From positions 1 through 64,000 of IMG/VR virus record IMGVR_UViG_3300007734_000759: a DNA stretch of 64,000 nucleotides; one strand, 5' to 3'. The position numbers and the translations under genes are program-made. Numbering within the stretch: the stretch's first letter is position 1; the number at the start of each line of letters is the position of its first letter. The stretch comes from a virus. Below, piece after piece: positions 12,205 through 21,242 of this stretch. The notes below the pieces were generated by a model. The model saw only the letters and a list, made by a program, of their open reading frames with translations, ran no database searches and was not told the origin of the DNA.

Positions 12205-12810
12205 ATGAAAAACTTAAACATACTTAAGAAATTAATAAAAGAAGAACTTGATAGAGTTCTAGCTGAAGATCATAATAGCTTTGATAACTATATGTTTTTT
12301 CAAAACCTACAAACAATTAATAGAGCTACGGGAGAGATGCTTCAAATGAATCCTAGGTACGTAGATGCTATTTTATCTGACGGTCATCAGTGGGCGGTAG
12401 ATCATATTGCAACATCTGCCGATGATGTAAGTGAAGTTCATGGTTTTTTGTTGAACCGTCAACCTATGATGGAGAGTGATGATGAATTATTTAAGCCTCT
12501 CGATCCTAATCAAAATAGCGATACTATCCTAAGTAAGATAGTAAAGCATGGCCAGGAGTTGCTAAAGTATAATTTAGGATTAGATATCGCAAAGTTAAAT
12601 CAGATTGAATCTACTCTACGAGCTATGGTTGCTGATATGGATAAGGGAAGTGATGGATCCAATCAGGCAGGTAATGATGATTTGTATGAAAAACGTCTGA
12701 CTAAAGCTGCTAAAGGATATACTTCAAAATTCGATAACGATCCTAATTTAACAAAGAAGCAAAAAGGATTTTCTGACTTTATCCAGGGTAAGATTTTAAA
12801 ATCTAAATAA
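12205..12810 (+). CDS. hypothetical protein with N-terminal capsid-tag-like motif (201 aa)
   Basis: The N-terminus MKNLNILKKLIKEELDRVLA, followed by E-D, is one of the clearest copies of the amphipathic tag and ends in an (L/I)xE-type sequence (VLAE) suitable for the prohead protease. The remainder is helical and acidic (residues 22-160) with a basic C-terminus (KKQKGFSDFIQGKILKSK). I do not recognise a family. It is probably an internal head protein if the tag works as proposed. Confidence 0.6.
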   Translation: MKNLNILKKLIKEELDRVLAEDHNSFDNYMFFQNLQTINRATGEMLQMNPRYVDAILSDGHQWAVDHIATSADDVSEVHGFLLNRQPMMESDDELFKPLDPNQNSDTILSKIVKHGQELLKYNLGLDIAKLNQIESTLRAMVADMDKGSDGSNQAGNDDLYEKRLTKAAKGYTSKFDNDPNLTKKQKGFSDFIQGKILKSK

Positions 12811-12841
12811 CGCAGGTTTTAGTAGCGTTATTGTAAGGATT

Positions 12842-12848
12842 TATTTAT
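12842..12848 (+). promoter_or_regulatory. late motif TATTTAT
   Basis: TATTTAT lies 49 nt before the ATG at 12898. A TAACGC/GCGTTA inverted repeat (12808-12830) lies just upstream and may be a weak terminator. Confidence 0.4.
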
Positions 12849-12897
12849 ATTAGTATATACAATCCAAAACTAATCGATAATCGCTACAAACCGATGT

Positions 12898-13329
12898 ATG
12901 GCACATACACAAAACATAATTGACATAGAGAAGATATTTGATATCTTCGAATCTTCTAATCCTAATACTGCTGAGGAAAAGCAAGTAGGGCAGCACTATA
13001 CTAATATTGCCTTCTTTACTAAGATGGTAAACCAAGCTCATGTATATCCTAAAACTTTAGGTATTCTGAGAGAAATGTTTACAAATATTGACGATATAGG
13101 TGAGTTGGAGTTCATGGGAACATTAATGCTGATCAGCAGGGCATTTAGGAGAATAGAAAATATACCATTAGATAATCTTACTCTAAAGGAACTAGTTATC
13201 GAAAGTAAAATTAAAGAAAGCTATTTCAAAGCATTAAATACAGCAATCAAGTACTTTGTGGAGGTTGAAGAATACGAGAAGTGTGTAATTCTTCAAAACC
13301 ATCTAAACTTTTTCTATAAGGATTGTTGA
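12898..13329 (+). CDS. hypothetical protein (143 aa)
   Basis: ATG at 12898 gives MAHTQNIIDIEKIFDIFE. The protein is all-helical and leucine-rich, ending with VEEYEKCVILQNHLNFFYKDC, which resembles a short paired-helix interaction motif (UvrB/UvrC-like helices share this look). That is only a resemblance. It stands alone between a late motif and a host-type promoter. Function unknown. Confidence 0.55.
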   Translation: MAHTQNIIDIEKIFDIFESSNPNTAEEKQVGQHYTNIAFFTKMVNQAHVYPKTLGILREMFTNIDDIGELEFMGTLMLISRAFRRIENIPLDNLTLKELVIESKIKESYFKALNTAIKYFVEVEEYEKCVILQNHLNFFYKDC

Positions 13330-13356
13330 CTTTTTGGAAAAAATTTATTATCTTCT
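13326..13356 (+). promoter_or_regulatory. Bacteroidota-type promoter before the HD/gp55 operon
   Basis: TTGACT (13326-13331) and TATCTTCT (13349-13356) have the 23-nt spacing of the left-end promoters. The 85-bp leader to the ATG at 13442 is almost pure A/T. A host-type promoter for the operon that encodes the late sigma factor makes regulatory sense. Confidence 0.6.
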
Positions 13357-13441
13357 AATTATTATTAAAATAATAAGAATAAAAAGAAATAATAGATAAG
13401 AAAATAATTAATAAATAATATTAAAATATAATAATAAAATT

Positions 13442-13630
13442 ATGAGAAACCGCAATCTATACTTTGCAAAAATTGAAGCTGTTGAAGGTAAACTTAAAGC
13501 TTTACAAATGATGGTTAAGATGAGTCAATCTGCCGATGAGTTTTTGAGAGTAGCTCAAGAAGCAGAAGAGATACTACAAGATGTGAAAGATATGTTTAAT
13601 AGAGAGCCTGTTGCTCCTAACGAATATTAA
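13442..13630 (+). CDS. small helical protein (62 aa)
   Basis: The product MRNRNLYFAKIEAVEGKLKALQMMVK... is a two-helix coiled-coil-like protein. It is the first gene of a tight operon: the next ATG is 1 nt after its stop. Function unknown. Confidence 0.6.
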   Translation: MRNRNLYFAKIEAVEGKLKALQMMVKMSQSADEFLRVAQEAEEILQDVKDMFNREPVAPNEY

Positions 13631-13631
13631 T

Positions 13632-14411
13632 ATGTCCTCAAATAGACACTTAAAACTTACCGCTGAGCAGATATTAGAAAACTGGGAGAAGTTCTTAGGT
13701 AATATTGATAAATATATTCCTGGGGAGAGGGGTGAAACTCTTAGAGCATTTTATGAAAAGTATGCTGAGAGATTCATAGCTTTACCTGCTTCACATAAGA
13801 GTGATTATCATAATTGTTTTGCAGGAGGTTATGTAGAACATGTTAATAGAGTAGTAGATGCTGCTCTTCGGTTACACGCAGTTTGGAAAGACTTTGGAGC
13901 TGAGGATTCCTATACAGTGGAAGAACTGGTATTTGCAGCTTTAAATCACGACTTAGGTAAATTTGGAGACTTAGAACATGAGTCAGTATTTCCTAATGAT
14001 AACGATTGGGAGATTAAGAATAGAGGAATGCTATACAAATTTAATCCAGACTTAACCTTCATGACAGTTCCGGACAGGGGTCTTTGGCTACTTTCTCAGC
14101 TAGGTATTAAAGTTTCAATTAATGAGATGTTAGGTATTAAACTCCACGACGGACTATATGATGAGGCTAATAAAGCGTATTACATCTCCTACTATGAGGA
14201 ACGTAAAATGAAAACGTCTCTTCCATATGTACTACATCAAGCCGATTTATTAGCTGCGAGGGTTGAATACGAGAACAGAGACAAAACTCCAGCTACAACC
14301 TTGAAACCTAAAGTGCAACCAAAAAAAGAAGCTATCAAAACTAAGGCACTAACATCGGTGGGATCGGATAGCTTAAAGAATGTTATAAGTAATTTTTTTG
14401 ATAACGACTAA
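13632..14411 (+). CDS. HD-domain metal-dependent phosphohydrolase (259 aa)
   Basis: I place the start at 13632 (MSSNRHLKLTAEQIL), immediately after the upstream stop. The domain has an early His (DYHNCFAGGYVEH), the HD pair in LNHDLGKFGDLEH and later His/Asp residues (KLHDGLYDE, HQADLLAARVE), the metal-site order of HD hydrolases. Such enzymes act on nucleotides or nucleic-acid ends; the substrate here is unknown. The C-terminus is a basic linker and tail. It is translationally coupled to the next gene (TAATG) and lies two genes before gp55. Confidence 0.75.
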   Translation: MSSNRHLKLTAEQILENWEKFLGNIDKYIPGERGETLRAFYEKYAERFIALPASHKSDYHNCFAGGYVEHVNRVVDAALRLHAVWKDFGAEDSYTVEELVFAALNHDLGKFGDLEHESVFPNDNDWEIKNRGMLYKFNPDLTFMTVPDRGLWLLSQLGIKVSINEMLGIKLHDGLYDEANKAYYISYYEERKMKTSLPYVLHQADLLAARVEYENRDKTPATTLKPKVQPKKEAIKTKALTSVGSDSLKNVISNFFDND

Positions 14412-14683
14412 TGGAAATAATTATAGGAATCACATCAGGCCTGCTTTTAATAGCGGGCTTTGTTATTTGGAATCTACTAAGCAAAGTAGAACGCCAAGAA
14501 GATTTAATTGAGAAGTATCAACAATATCTTACATCTTTAGACACATCAATTAAACTTTCATCAAAGAGATTGGAAGAAATAGATGTTAAAGGAATGTTTA
14601 GTTCCGATGATGAGATAGGTTGGTATTTTAAACAGATAAAAGAAATCCAATTAATATTGGATGACTATAAGCTTAAAATATAA
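14411..14683 (+). CDS. membrane-anchored small protein (90 aa)
   Basis: An N-terminal transmembrane helix (MEIIIGITSGLLLIAGFVIWNLL) is followed by a helical cytosolic part with SKRLEEIDVKGMFSSDDEIGWYFKQIKEIQ. Similar proteins sit beside gp55 in marine T4-like phages in my recollection, without known function. It overlaps both neighbours by 1 nt, so it belongs to the gp55 operon. Confidence 0.6.
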   Translation: MEIIIGITSGLLLIAGFVIWNLLSKVERQEDLIEKYQQYLTSLDTSIKLSSKRLEEIDVKGMFSSDDEIGWYFKQIKEIQLILDDYKLKI

Positions 14684-15384
14684 TGGTGGAGAAAAAATCT
14701 AAAAACTATTTTACAAAGGAAACTGAAGATGCTATAGTTCTATACAATAATAGTAGTGATTCTTACTATAAAAATAAGATATACAATGAAAAGATAAGAT
14801 ATGCTTTCTTTAAGCTAACAGAAAATATCATACATACGTATAAATTTTACTACACAGAAGAAACTTCCATTGAGGATCTACAGCACGAAGTTACCACCTT
14901 TCTACTATCTAAGATACACCTATTTGATATATCGAAAGGTGCTAAAGCTTATTCATACTTCGGTACCATTGCCAAGAGGTATTTAATAATGACAAATACC
15001 AAAAACTATAAACGTAAAATAGAAAAAACATCGGTATCTGAGATAGAGGATAGTGCGGATTTTAGTTATAACCTAACAGATCAGGATAACTTACAAGATG
15101 AGCTATCAGACTATATTAATAAATTCATAGACTACGTAACAGATAATATATATGAGTTGTTCCCTAAGGATGAAGATGCCCAGATAGCTGATGCAATACT
15201 TGAATTGTTTAGGAAACGTATGAGCTTGGATGTGTTAAATAAAAAAGCTCTTTACATTTATATTAGAGAACAGATAGACGTTAAGACTCCCAAAATTACA
15301 AAGGTAGCTAACGATTTACATAGTATCTTTAAGAGAGGTTACATCCACTATATAGAGGAAGGTTATGTTTCTTTTGAAAATTAA
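14683..15384 (+). CDS. 55: late-transcription sigma factor, T4 gp55-like (233 aa)
   Basis: Recruits host RNA polymerase to phage late promoters. Residues 65-102 (DLQHEVTTFLLSKIHLF ... KAYSYFGTIAKRYLI) match the reduced sigma-70 region 2 of T4-like gp55. The preceding YNEKIRYAFFKLTENIIHTYKFYY block is also typical of the family in marine T4-like phages. The length (233 aa) is slightly above T4 gp55 (185 aa). Its presence fits the second promoter class (TATTTAT motif) before structural genes. Sliding-clamp coactivation, as in T4, cannot be judged from this window. Confidence 0.85.
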   Translation: MVEKKSKNYFTKETEDAIVLYNNSSDSYYKNKIYNEKIRYAFFKLTENIIHTYKFYYTEETSIEDLQHEVTTFLLSKIHLFDISKGAKAYSYFGTIAKRYLIMTNTKNYKRKIEKTSVSEIEDSADFSYNLTDQDNLQDELSDYINKFIDYVTDNIYELFPKDEDAQIADAILELFRKRMSLDVLNKKALYIYIREQIDVKTPKITKVANDLHSIFKRGYIHYIEEGYVSFEN

Positions 15385-15393
15385 ACAAATTCA

Positions 15394-15400
15394 TATTTAT
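15394..15400 (+). promoter_or_regulatory. late motif TATTTAT heading the baseplate block
   Basis: CATATTTATTGTAAA, 9 bp after the gp55 stop and 15 nt before the ATG at 15416, the first gene of the baseplate block. Confidence 0.6.
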
Positions 15401-15415
15401 TGTAAATAACGCTAT

Positions 15416-15754
15416 ATGAGCAATTTAGATAGTATAATATTCAAAGAAAAGAAATTCTCAGACATATTAGAGGAAATTTACAACAATTCGAAAACAAAAG
15501 AGAAACAAATAGCAGCTCTAATCTCAGAACTTAAACCTTTAATAAACGACATAGGAGATGCAGTATTAGTTGTTCCATTGATCAAGGAGTACATGGAGGT
15601 AGGTGTGAAGAATGATGAGCAACTTATCAAAATGGCAACTATTGTGCAAAGAGCATTAAATAATAGCTCAGGAGGAGATGATGGAGGATTAGGCATAAGC
15701 GATGCTGAAAAACAACAATTGTTGGAAGAAATTCAAAAATTTAATACTAATTAA
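15416..15754 (+). CDS. hypothetical helical protein, baseplate operon (112 aa)
   Basis: The product MSNLDSIIFKEKKFSDILEEIYNN... is helical with a Gly/Asp-rich hinge (SSGGDDGGLG, residues 89-98) before a final helix. It overlaps the ATG of the next gene by 1 nt. Position before the hub/spike gene suggests a structural or assembly role in the baseplate. No family recognised. Confidence 0.6.
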   Translation: MSNLDSIIFKEKKFSDILEEIYNNSKTKEKQIAALISELKPLINDIGDAVLVVPLIKEYMEVGVKNDEQLIKMATIVQRALNNSSGGDDGGLGISDAEKQQLLEEIQKFNTN

Positions 15755-17028
15755 TGGCTACTAGATTTGGATTTGATGCTTTAAATAGAGGCTTAACTTC
15801 GGGACTTAGAGGCAACTTTATAACAAAGTTTGCTATGGGTACGGAAGGTTTGATCATACAAGGAAGGGTAAAATCTATAGTTTTAGACAGTACTCATCCA
15901 AGGTTTTTGGAACTAGGAGAGTGGAACGGACTAGGAACAATTGAATTCACATCAGTAACACAACCAACAAGTGGTAAGCAAACTACCACAAATACAACAG
16001 CTCGTCCCGTATTTTCAAATATAAAAGTATATCCACTAGAAAATGAATTAGTGTATTTAATAGCATTGCCAACTACTGAAATAGGAACAGATACTAATAG
16101 TACATCCTACTACTATATTAACAGTATTGCATTGTGGAATCACCCTCACCATAACGGATACCCTGTTAATGCTGTCGAAGTGCCAGAAGAGCAGCGTAAA
16201 GATTATATACAAGCAAGCTTAGGATCTATTAGGAGAGTTACAGACGGTAGCACAGAAATAAGTTTAGGTAAAACTTTTCAAGAACAAGCTAATATACATC
16301 CAATACTACCTTATGAAGGAGATGTATTAGTTGAAGGGAGATTTGGAAATAGTATCCGATTAGGAAGCACTGTTGTTAGTAAAGATACAAATCAAGGACA
16401 AAATAACTGGTCAAACATTCCTACATCAGGAACTCCCATTACCATTATAAGAAATGGACAACCATCAGATGCAAGTGATGAAGGATGGGTACCTATTGTA
16501 GAAGATATCAACAAAGATCAATCATCAATCTACTTAACGTCAACTCAAAAGATAAACATACAACCTGCATCAATTAACGATGTAGCCTATGACTCTCCTC
16601 CTAAAAAACCTAATGAGTATTATGACGCACCTCAGATTCTACTAAATTCAGATAGAATATACCTAAACAGTAGGAAAGACAGCATATTATTATCATCAGG
16701 AGGCTTAATAAGCTTACTAGCACAGAACAGTGTAAATATATCAGCAAAAAAGACAATAATATTAGATAGTCCAAATATAAGATTAGGCAGCAAGGCGGCT
16801 AAAGAACCCTTACTAAAAGGACAACAGACAGTTGATTTATTAAGAAAACTACTTGTAAATCTTAATGAATTTATGAAGGTATGCCAAACACAAGCAGTGC
16901 CACTACCTGACCAAAAAACAGTACCCTTAACCAAAATTAATCAAGCATCCCAGCAAATGGCAGGAGTACTAGAAGGACTACTTCAGCAAGTTGATGATTT
17001 AAAATCTAAAACAAATTTCACAATATAA
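15754..17028 (+). CDS. baseplate hub/spike protein, gp5-like (424 aa)
   Basis: The central LPYEGDVLVEGRFGNSIRLGST block is the OB-fold signature I know from gp5-type hub proteins of marine T4-like phages. Residues about 290-355 (ILLNSDRIYLNSRKDSILLSSGGLISLLAQNSVNISAKKTI split into short strands) look like a triple-stranded beta-helix needle. No lysozyme domain is visible, unlike T4 gp5. It probably forms the membrane-piercing spike. The C-terminal helix (LLQQVDDLKSK) may mediate trimer contacts. Confidence 0.75.
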   Translation: MATRFGFDALNRGLTSGLRGNFITKFAMGTEGLIIQGRVKSIVLDSTHPRFLELGEWNGLGTIEFTSVTQPTSGKQTTTNTTARPVFSNIKVYPLENELVYLIALPTTEIGTDTNSTSYYYINSIALWNHPHHNGYPVNAVEVPEEQRKDYIQASLGSIRRVTDGSTEISLGKTFQEQANIHPILPYEGDVLVEGRFGNSIRLGSTVVSKDTNQGQNNWSNIPTSGTPITIIRNGQPSDASDEGWVPIVEDINKDQSSIYLTSTQKINIQPASINDVAYDSPPKKPNEYYDAPQILLNSDRIYLNSRKDSILLSSGGLISLLAQNSVNISAKKTIILDSPNIRLGSKAAKEPLLKGQQTVDLLRKLLVNLNEFMKVCQTQAVPLPDQKTVPLTKINQASQQMAGVLEGLLQQVDDLKSKTNFTI

Positions 17029-18578
17029 TGGCAGAGTTTACATATAGGATAGCTTTTAGAGATGATATTGATAATCAATACATCACCAGTTCTATAATAT
17101 CTCCATATTTTCCACCATCAGCAGCAAACCTAAACACAGTTGTTGAAAATAATATATTTTCATTTACAGAGGATGATGCAAACTTTGTAGGATTTAATTC
17201 ACAACCCACTAAACTACAAGCATATAAACTTCCCGATGACCAAACTGTAGTAGTTAAGCAAACATATAACCAAGACTACTACATAGAAGTAACAATACCT
17301 GCAGGATTACAGAATCCTACAAATCCGCAACAAAACGGACCTTACATCTTTCAGTCCAACGAATCGACGGTAGAACCAAGTCCTTCTAAAATTATAGACT
17401 ACATTAATGTGAGGGAATCCCGAGTAGATTACGGAAGTACTTGGACAAAATTCAAAGTGGAAGATTTACAACCAGTTAATCCTCCTCAAAACCCTAAGTC
17501 GTACGGATTTAGAGTACAAACTCCAGGATACCAAGAGTTACAATTCTTTTCCGAGGCAGGAGTGCAGTCTCAAAATGGAGTAGTAGATTTAGGAGTAAAA
17601 GTTCTAAATAGGATACAAACAAACCAGCAGAAAGAGATAGCAGCATTTCAAGAAGTTGATAGTAATGGTATAAATAACAACAGCCCCTCAGGAGAAAAAG
17701 CAAAAGGTCTAGATAGACTATCTCAACTATTGCAGAAACGTTCGAGCACATTAAAAACAGTATTAGTAACAGCTCTTACAGCAGAGATAACTCAATTTGG
17801 TATCAGCAATATTAAAGAACTTATTGACCAAACACTTCCAGGACAGCAACAAATATCCTTAGATAAACTATTAGAAAAACTACCCAAGCTCTGCCCAACA
17901 AAGAGAAAGATAGAACAGATTATAACTATACGTAATAGATATACAGATCAAATTAACACATTCTTCACAAACGTTCAAAGACTTTCAACAGGGTTAACAG
18001 GAACACAGCAGGTAGCACAGGCTATATCAATAGGTATAACAGTTACATCAACCGTACGTAAAGCAGCAAACGCAGCACTCGCCTTCGTTCCTGTAACACC
18101 AGGTGCTGCACCATCTAGTATTAATATTTTAAAAGATTTAGAGGATGAAATTAAACCTAGATTAGATAAGATCCTCAAAACGGTAGGAGTACTGACATCT
18201 ACAATTGCTTTTGTTGCAGCTATACTGAACACAATAATCCAACTACTAAAGATATTGGATACTTTAATACTTCTCTGCTCACAGCAATTAGGAATACCTT
18301 TTGATGAAATTAATAACTTATTAAATTCATTAGATAATCAATTAATATCAAATCTACAAAACACAACATCAGATACGAACAACACGTATAAAGGTTTTAA
18401 ATTTGAAATAGTGTTAGATGTAACAAATAATACAAAATATCCAAAAAGATTTGTTGTTGCAAAAGATAAGTTCGGAGTTATTTTATTAAAAAGTGATTCA
18501 TCCTTTGCTCCAAATCCACAAATATTGATTGACGAGTTAAAATTTATTATAGATAGAGACAAGCTATCAGCAGGATAA
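17028..18578 (+). CDS. structural protein with central hydrophobic helical region (516 aa)
   Basis: The N-terminal half is beta-rich (residues 1-180). Residues about 230-430 are helical and include very apolar stretches (ISIGITVTSTVRKAANAALAFVP, then VGVLTSTIAFVAAILNTIIQLLKILDTLILL in pieces), unusual for a soluble tail protein. The C-terminus returns to a beta domain ending RDKLSAG. It overlaps the spike gene by 1 nt. The hydrophobic segments could insert in a membrane during DNA delivery. Family unknown; a hub or injection role is inference. Confidence 0.55.
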   Translation: MAEFTYRIAFRDDIDNQYITSSIISPYFPPSAANLNTVVENNIFSFTEDDANFVGFNSQPTKLQAYKLPDDQTVVVKQTYNQDYYIEVTIPAGLQNPTNPQQNGPYIFQSNESTVEPSPSKIIDYINVRESRVDYGSTWTKFKVEDLQPVNPPQNPKSYGFRVQTPGYQELQFFSEAGVQSQNGVVDLGVKVLNRIQTNQQKEIAAFQEVDSNGINNNSPSGEKAKGLDRLSQLLQKRSSTLKTVLVTALTAEITQFGISNIKELIDQTLPGQQQISLDKLLEKLPKLCPTKRKIEQIITIRNRYTDQINTFFTNVQRLSTGLTGTQQVAQAISIGITVTSTVRKAANAALAFVPVTPGAAPSSINILKDLEDEIKPRLDKILKTVGVLTSTIAFVAAILNTIIQLLKILDTLILLCSQQLGIPFDEINNLLNSLDNQLISNLQNTTSDTNNTYKGFKFEIVLDVTNNTKYPKRFVVAKDKFGVILLKSDSSFAPNPQILIDELKFIIDRDKLSAG

Positions 18579-18595
18579 ACATTTTCTAAAACAAC

Positions 18596-18602
18596 TATTT
18601 AT
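18596..18602 (+). promoter_or_regulatory. late motif TATTTAT
   Basis: ACTATTTATTAATATG: the motif ends only 4 nt before the ATG at 18607. Confidence 0.55.
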
Positions 18603-18606
18603 TAAT

Positions 18607-18975
18607 ATGAAAGCAGGAGATTTCAAAAAAATGATTAAAGAGGCTGTACGTGAGGTATTTCAAGAGGAAATGCGTGAAATACTTTTAGAAGCAGTTAAGA
18701 GTCCTAAAGTACCTGTAGGAGCAGGAAATTATGGATCTGTTACAGAAACAAGATCAACCACAGGAACAAAAACTCTTTCGGAAGCATCTAGACAAGCATT
18801 TAGAGACATGATGGGAGGAAACTTTTCATCAAAAGAACAAGACACTTTTACCTTCAATACAAATAACATCCAACCTGCGTATACACCTCCACCGATCTCG
18901 ACAACAGGAGAAGGTTCAGCTCTCCCTGCAGGAGAAGTAAATTTAGACCAGATAATGGGATTAATGAGTAGATAA
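18607..18975 (+). CDS. hypothetical protein with N-terminal capsid-tag-like motif (122 aa)
   Basis: The N-terminus MKAGDFKKMIKEAVREVFQE is a copy of the amphipathic tag and has possible (L/I)xE-type cut points further on (ILLEA). The rest is Ser/Thr/Gly/Pro-rich and poorly structured until a short final helix LDQIMGLMSR. It has its own late motif and sits directly before gp25. Function unknown. Confidence 0.6.
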   Translation: MKAGDFKKMIKEAVREVFQEEMREILLEAVKSPKVPVGAGNYGSVTETRSTTGTKTLSEASRQAFRDMMGGNFSSKEQDTFTFNTNNIQPAYTPPPISTTGEGSALPAGEVNLDQIMGLMSR

Positions 18976-18976
18976 C

Positions 18977-19393
18977 ATGGCATTTGGCATTAGAACAATA
19001 AACCCTATCGACACAAAACCAGGCACAGCCGTAGGTGTTAGTCTTCCTTTCAATGGACCTACAGGGTTTAATTCTACATTCACTACTAGAGATGCTATTA
19101 AAACAAATCTAATTAATTACTTTTTGACTAATGTAGGTGATAGGTACGACAATCCAAATTTTGGAGGAAATCTAAGGCAGTATATTTTTGAGCAAATTCA
19201 ACAGGATACGTTTGACAGTATTACGCAGGATCTTCAAGCAAAGATAAATACTTATTTCCCATCAATTACGATTACCAATATCGAAATAGAACAAGCAAAT
19301 ACTCAAACAGATCTAAATACTACAATCGTAACTATAACCTACGATATAGTAGGAACAGGAAATACAGACACACTACAAATAGGATTTTCATAA
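18977..19393 (+). CDS. 25: baseplate wedge protein, gp25/GpW-like (138 aa)
   Basis: The length and the pattern AIKTNLINYFLTNVGDRYDNPNFGGNLRQYIFE followed by a C-terminal beta segment (LNTTIVTITYDIV) are those of gp25-like wedge proteins, which seed sheath polymerisation. It overlaps gp6 by 1 nt, as in other T4-like phages where 25 and 6 are linked. Confidence 0.85.
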   Translation: MAFGIRTINPIDTKPGTAVGVSLPFNGPTGFNSTFTTRDAIKTNLINYFLTNVGDRYDNPNFGGNLRQYIFEQIQQDTFDSITQDLQAKINTYFPSITITNIEIEQANTQTDLNTTIVTITYDIVGTGNTDTLQIGFS

Positions 19394-21240
19394 TGGCAGT
19401 AAAAAGAGATATCAAATACTTGAATAGAGATTTTAGCGATTTGAGAGAGACGCTAATAAACTTCACAAGAACATATTATCCAACAACATATAACGACTTC
19501 TCTCCAGCATCTCCAGGGATGCTGTTTATGGAAATAGCCGCATACGTAGGGGATGTATTATCCTTTTACACAGATAATCAAATTCAAGAAAATTTTTTAC
19601 AATATGCAAGACAGACTAATAACCTATTCCAACTTGCATATATGTTTGGATATAAACCCAAAATAACAGGAGTAGCATCAACTACAATAGACATTTACCA
19701 ACAGGTACCAGCGAAGTTTGAAGGAGGGTCCTACATTCCCGATTTCTCATATGCACTATATGTAGCACCAAACGCTACTATAACAGCTAATACCGATGCA
19801 ACCACAACTTTCTTAATAGAGGACGCAGTAGATTTTTCAATATCTAGCTCCTTAGATCCAACGGAAGTATCAGTCTATACAACAGCAGGAGCTACGCCTA
19901 CAAATTACCTACTTAAAAAAAGTAGACAGGCTATATCGGCAGCAGTAAACACAACAACTTTTACTTTTGGAGCTCCTGAAAGATTTACGACAGTTGAAAT
20001 TAATACGAGCAATATTATAGGAATTTTAGATATTGTAGATAGTGATGGTCAAGTTTGGTATGAAGTAGATTACTTAGCACAAGATGCTGTGTTTGATTCT
20101 ATTAAAAATAATAATGTAAACGATCCAACCTTTTCAACTGCAAACGATACACCTTATCTTTTAAAGTTAAAAACAGTACAGAGAAGATTTGTAACTAGAT
20201 TTATAAACAACACAACTCTGCAATTACAATTTGGAGCAGGAACAACAAACGATAACGATGCCGAATTAGTACCAAATCCCGATAATGTTGGATTAGGCCT
20301 ACCGTTTGGAAGATCAAAACTTACAACAGCGTACGATCCTACTAATTTTATTTTCACACAAACATACGGTATAGCTCCTGCAAACACTACTCTAACAGTA
20401 AGATACTTAACAGGTGGGGGAGTCAACTCAAATGTAGCAGCAGGCACTTTAACTATATTTAACGGAACTACTACATTTGCAAATATACAAACAGATAATA
20501 CAACAGCAAATCTAGTATTTAGTTCACTAGCAGTAACAAATCCAACAGTAGCCTCAGGTGGAGGAGACGGAGATACAATCGAAGAACTTAGACAAAACAC
20601 AATAGCAAATTACGGAGCCCAACTAAGAGCAGTCACTCAAAATGACTATTTAATACGAGCGTTATCGCTACCACCTAAGTACGGAACAGTTGCAAAAGCG
20701 TATATAGAACCTACAAAAGCACAAAATGTTAATGTAGGAGAAATACCATCTGTTTTAGATTTATACATTCTAACGTACAACAGCGGAGGAACATTGACAC
20801 AAACCTCAAACGCTCTTAAAACAAACCTGATAACCTACTTATCGCAATACAGAATGATAGGCGACTCAGTAAGGATCGTAGATGCATTCATTATCAATAT
20901 AGGCGTAGATTTTGAAATAGTCACATTACCTAACTATAATAATAACTTAGTTCTAGTGCAATGCATACAAACCTTGCAGGAATTGTTTAACGGAAGTAAG
21001 TGGCAAATAAATCAACCAATTGTATTGAGAGAATTGTACACCGCATTAAATAATGTACAAGGAGTCCAATCCATTAAACAAATTAACATCACAAATAAAG
21101 TAGGATCAGGTTATTCAAATTATGCTTATGATTTAAAAGGAGCAACATTGAATGATGTAATCTATCCTTCGTTAGATCCTTGTATCTTCGAAGTTAAATA
21201 CCCAAACTCTGATATAACAGGAAGAATAGTAACTATATAA
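19393..21240 (+). CDS. 6: baseplate wedge subunit, gp6/J-like (615 aa)
   Basis: The start MAVKRDIKYLNRDFSDLRETLINFT and PASPGMLFMEIAAYVGDVLSFYTDNQ are hallmark sequences of T4-like gp6. The length is close to the usual 600-660 aa. The C-terminal half (YGAQLRAVTQNDYLIRALSLPPKYGTVAKAY in pieces) matches the J-like domain. gp6 dimers build the inner wedge ring with gp7 and gp25. Its neighbours fit that role. Confidence 0.9.
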   Translation: MAVKRDIKYLNRDFSDLRETLINFTRTYYPTTYNDFSPASPGMLFMEIAAYVGDVLSFYTDNQIQENFLQYARQTNNLFQLAYMFGYKPKITGVASTTIDIYQQVPAKFEGGSYIPDFSYALYVAPNATITANTDATTTFLIEDAVDFSISSSLDPTEVSVYTTAGATPTNYLLKKSRQAISAAVNTTTFTFGAPERFTTVEINTSNIIGILDIVDSDGQVWYEVDYLAQDAVFDSIKNNNVNDPTFSTANDTPYLLKLKTVQRRFVTRFINNTTLQLQFGAGTTNDNDAELVPNPDNVGLGLPFGRSKLTTAYDPTNFIFTQTYGIAPANTTLTVRYLTGGGVNSNVAAGTLTIFNGTTTFANIQTDNTTANLVFSSLAVTNPTVASGGGDGDTIEELRQNTIANYGAQLRAVTQNDYLIRALSLPPKYGTVAKAYIEPTKAQNVNVGEIPSVLDLYILTYNSGGTLTQTSNALKTNLITYLSQYRMIGDSVRIVDAFIINIGVDFEIVTLPNYNNNLVLVQCIQTLQELFNGSKWQINQPIVLRELYTALNNVQGVQSIKQINITNKVGSGYSNYAYDLKGATLNDVIYPSLDPCIFEVKYPNSDITGRIVTI

Positions 21241-21242
21241 CA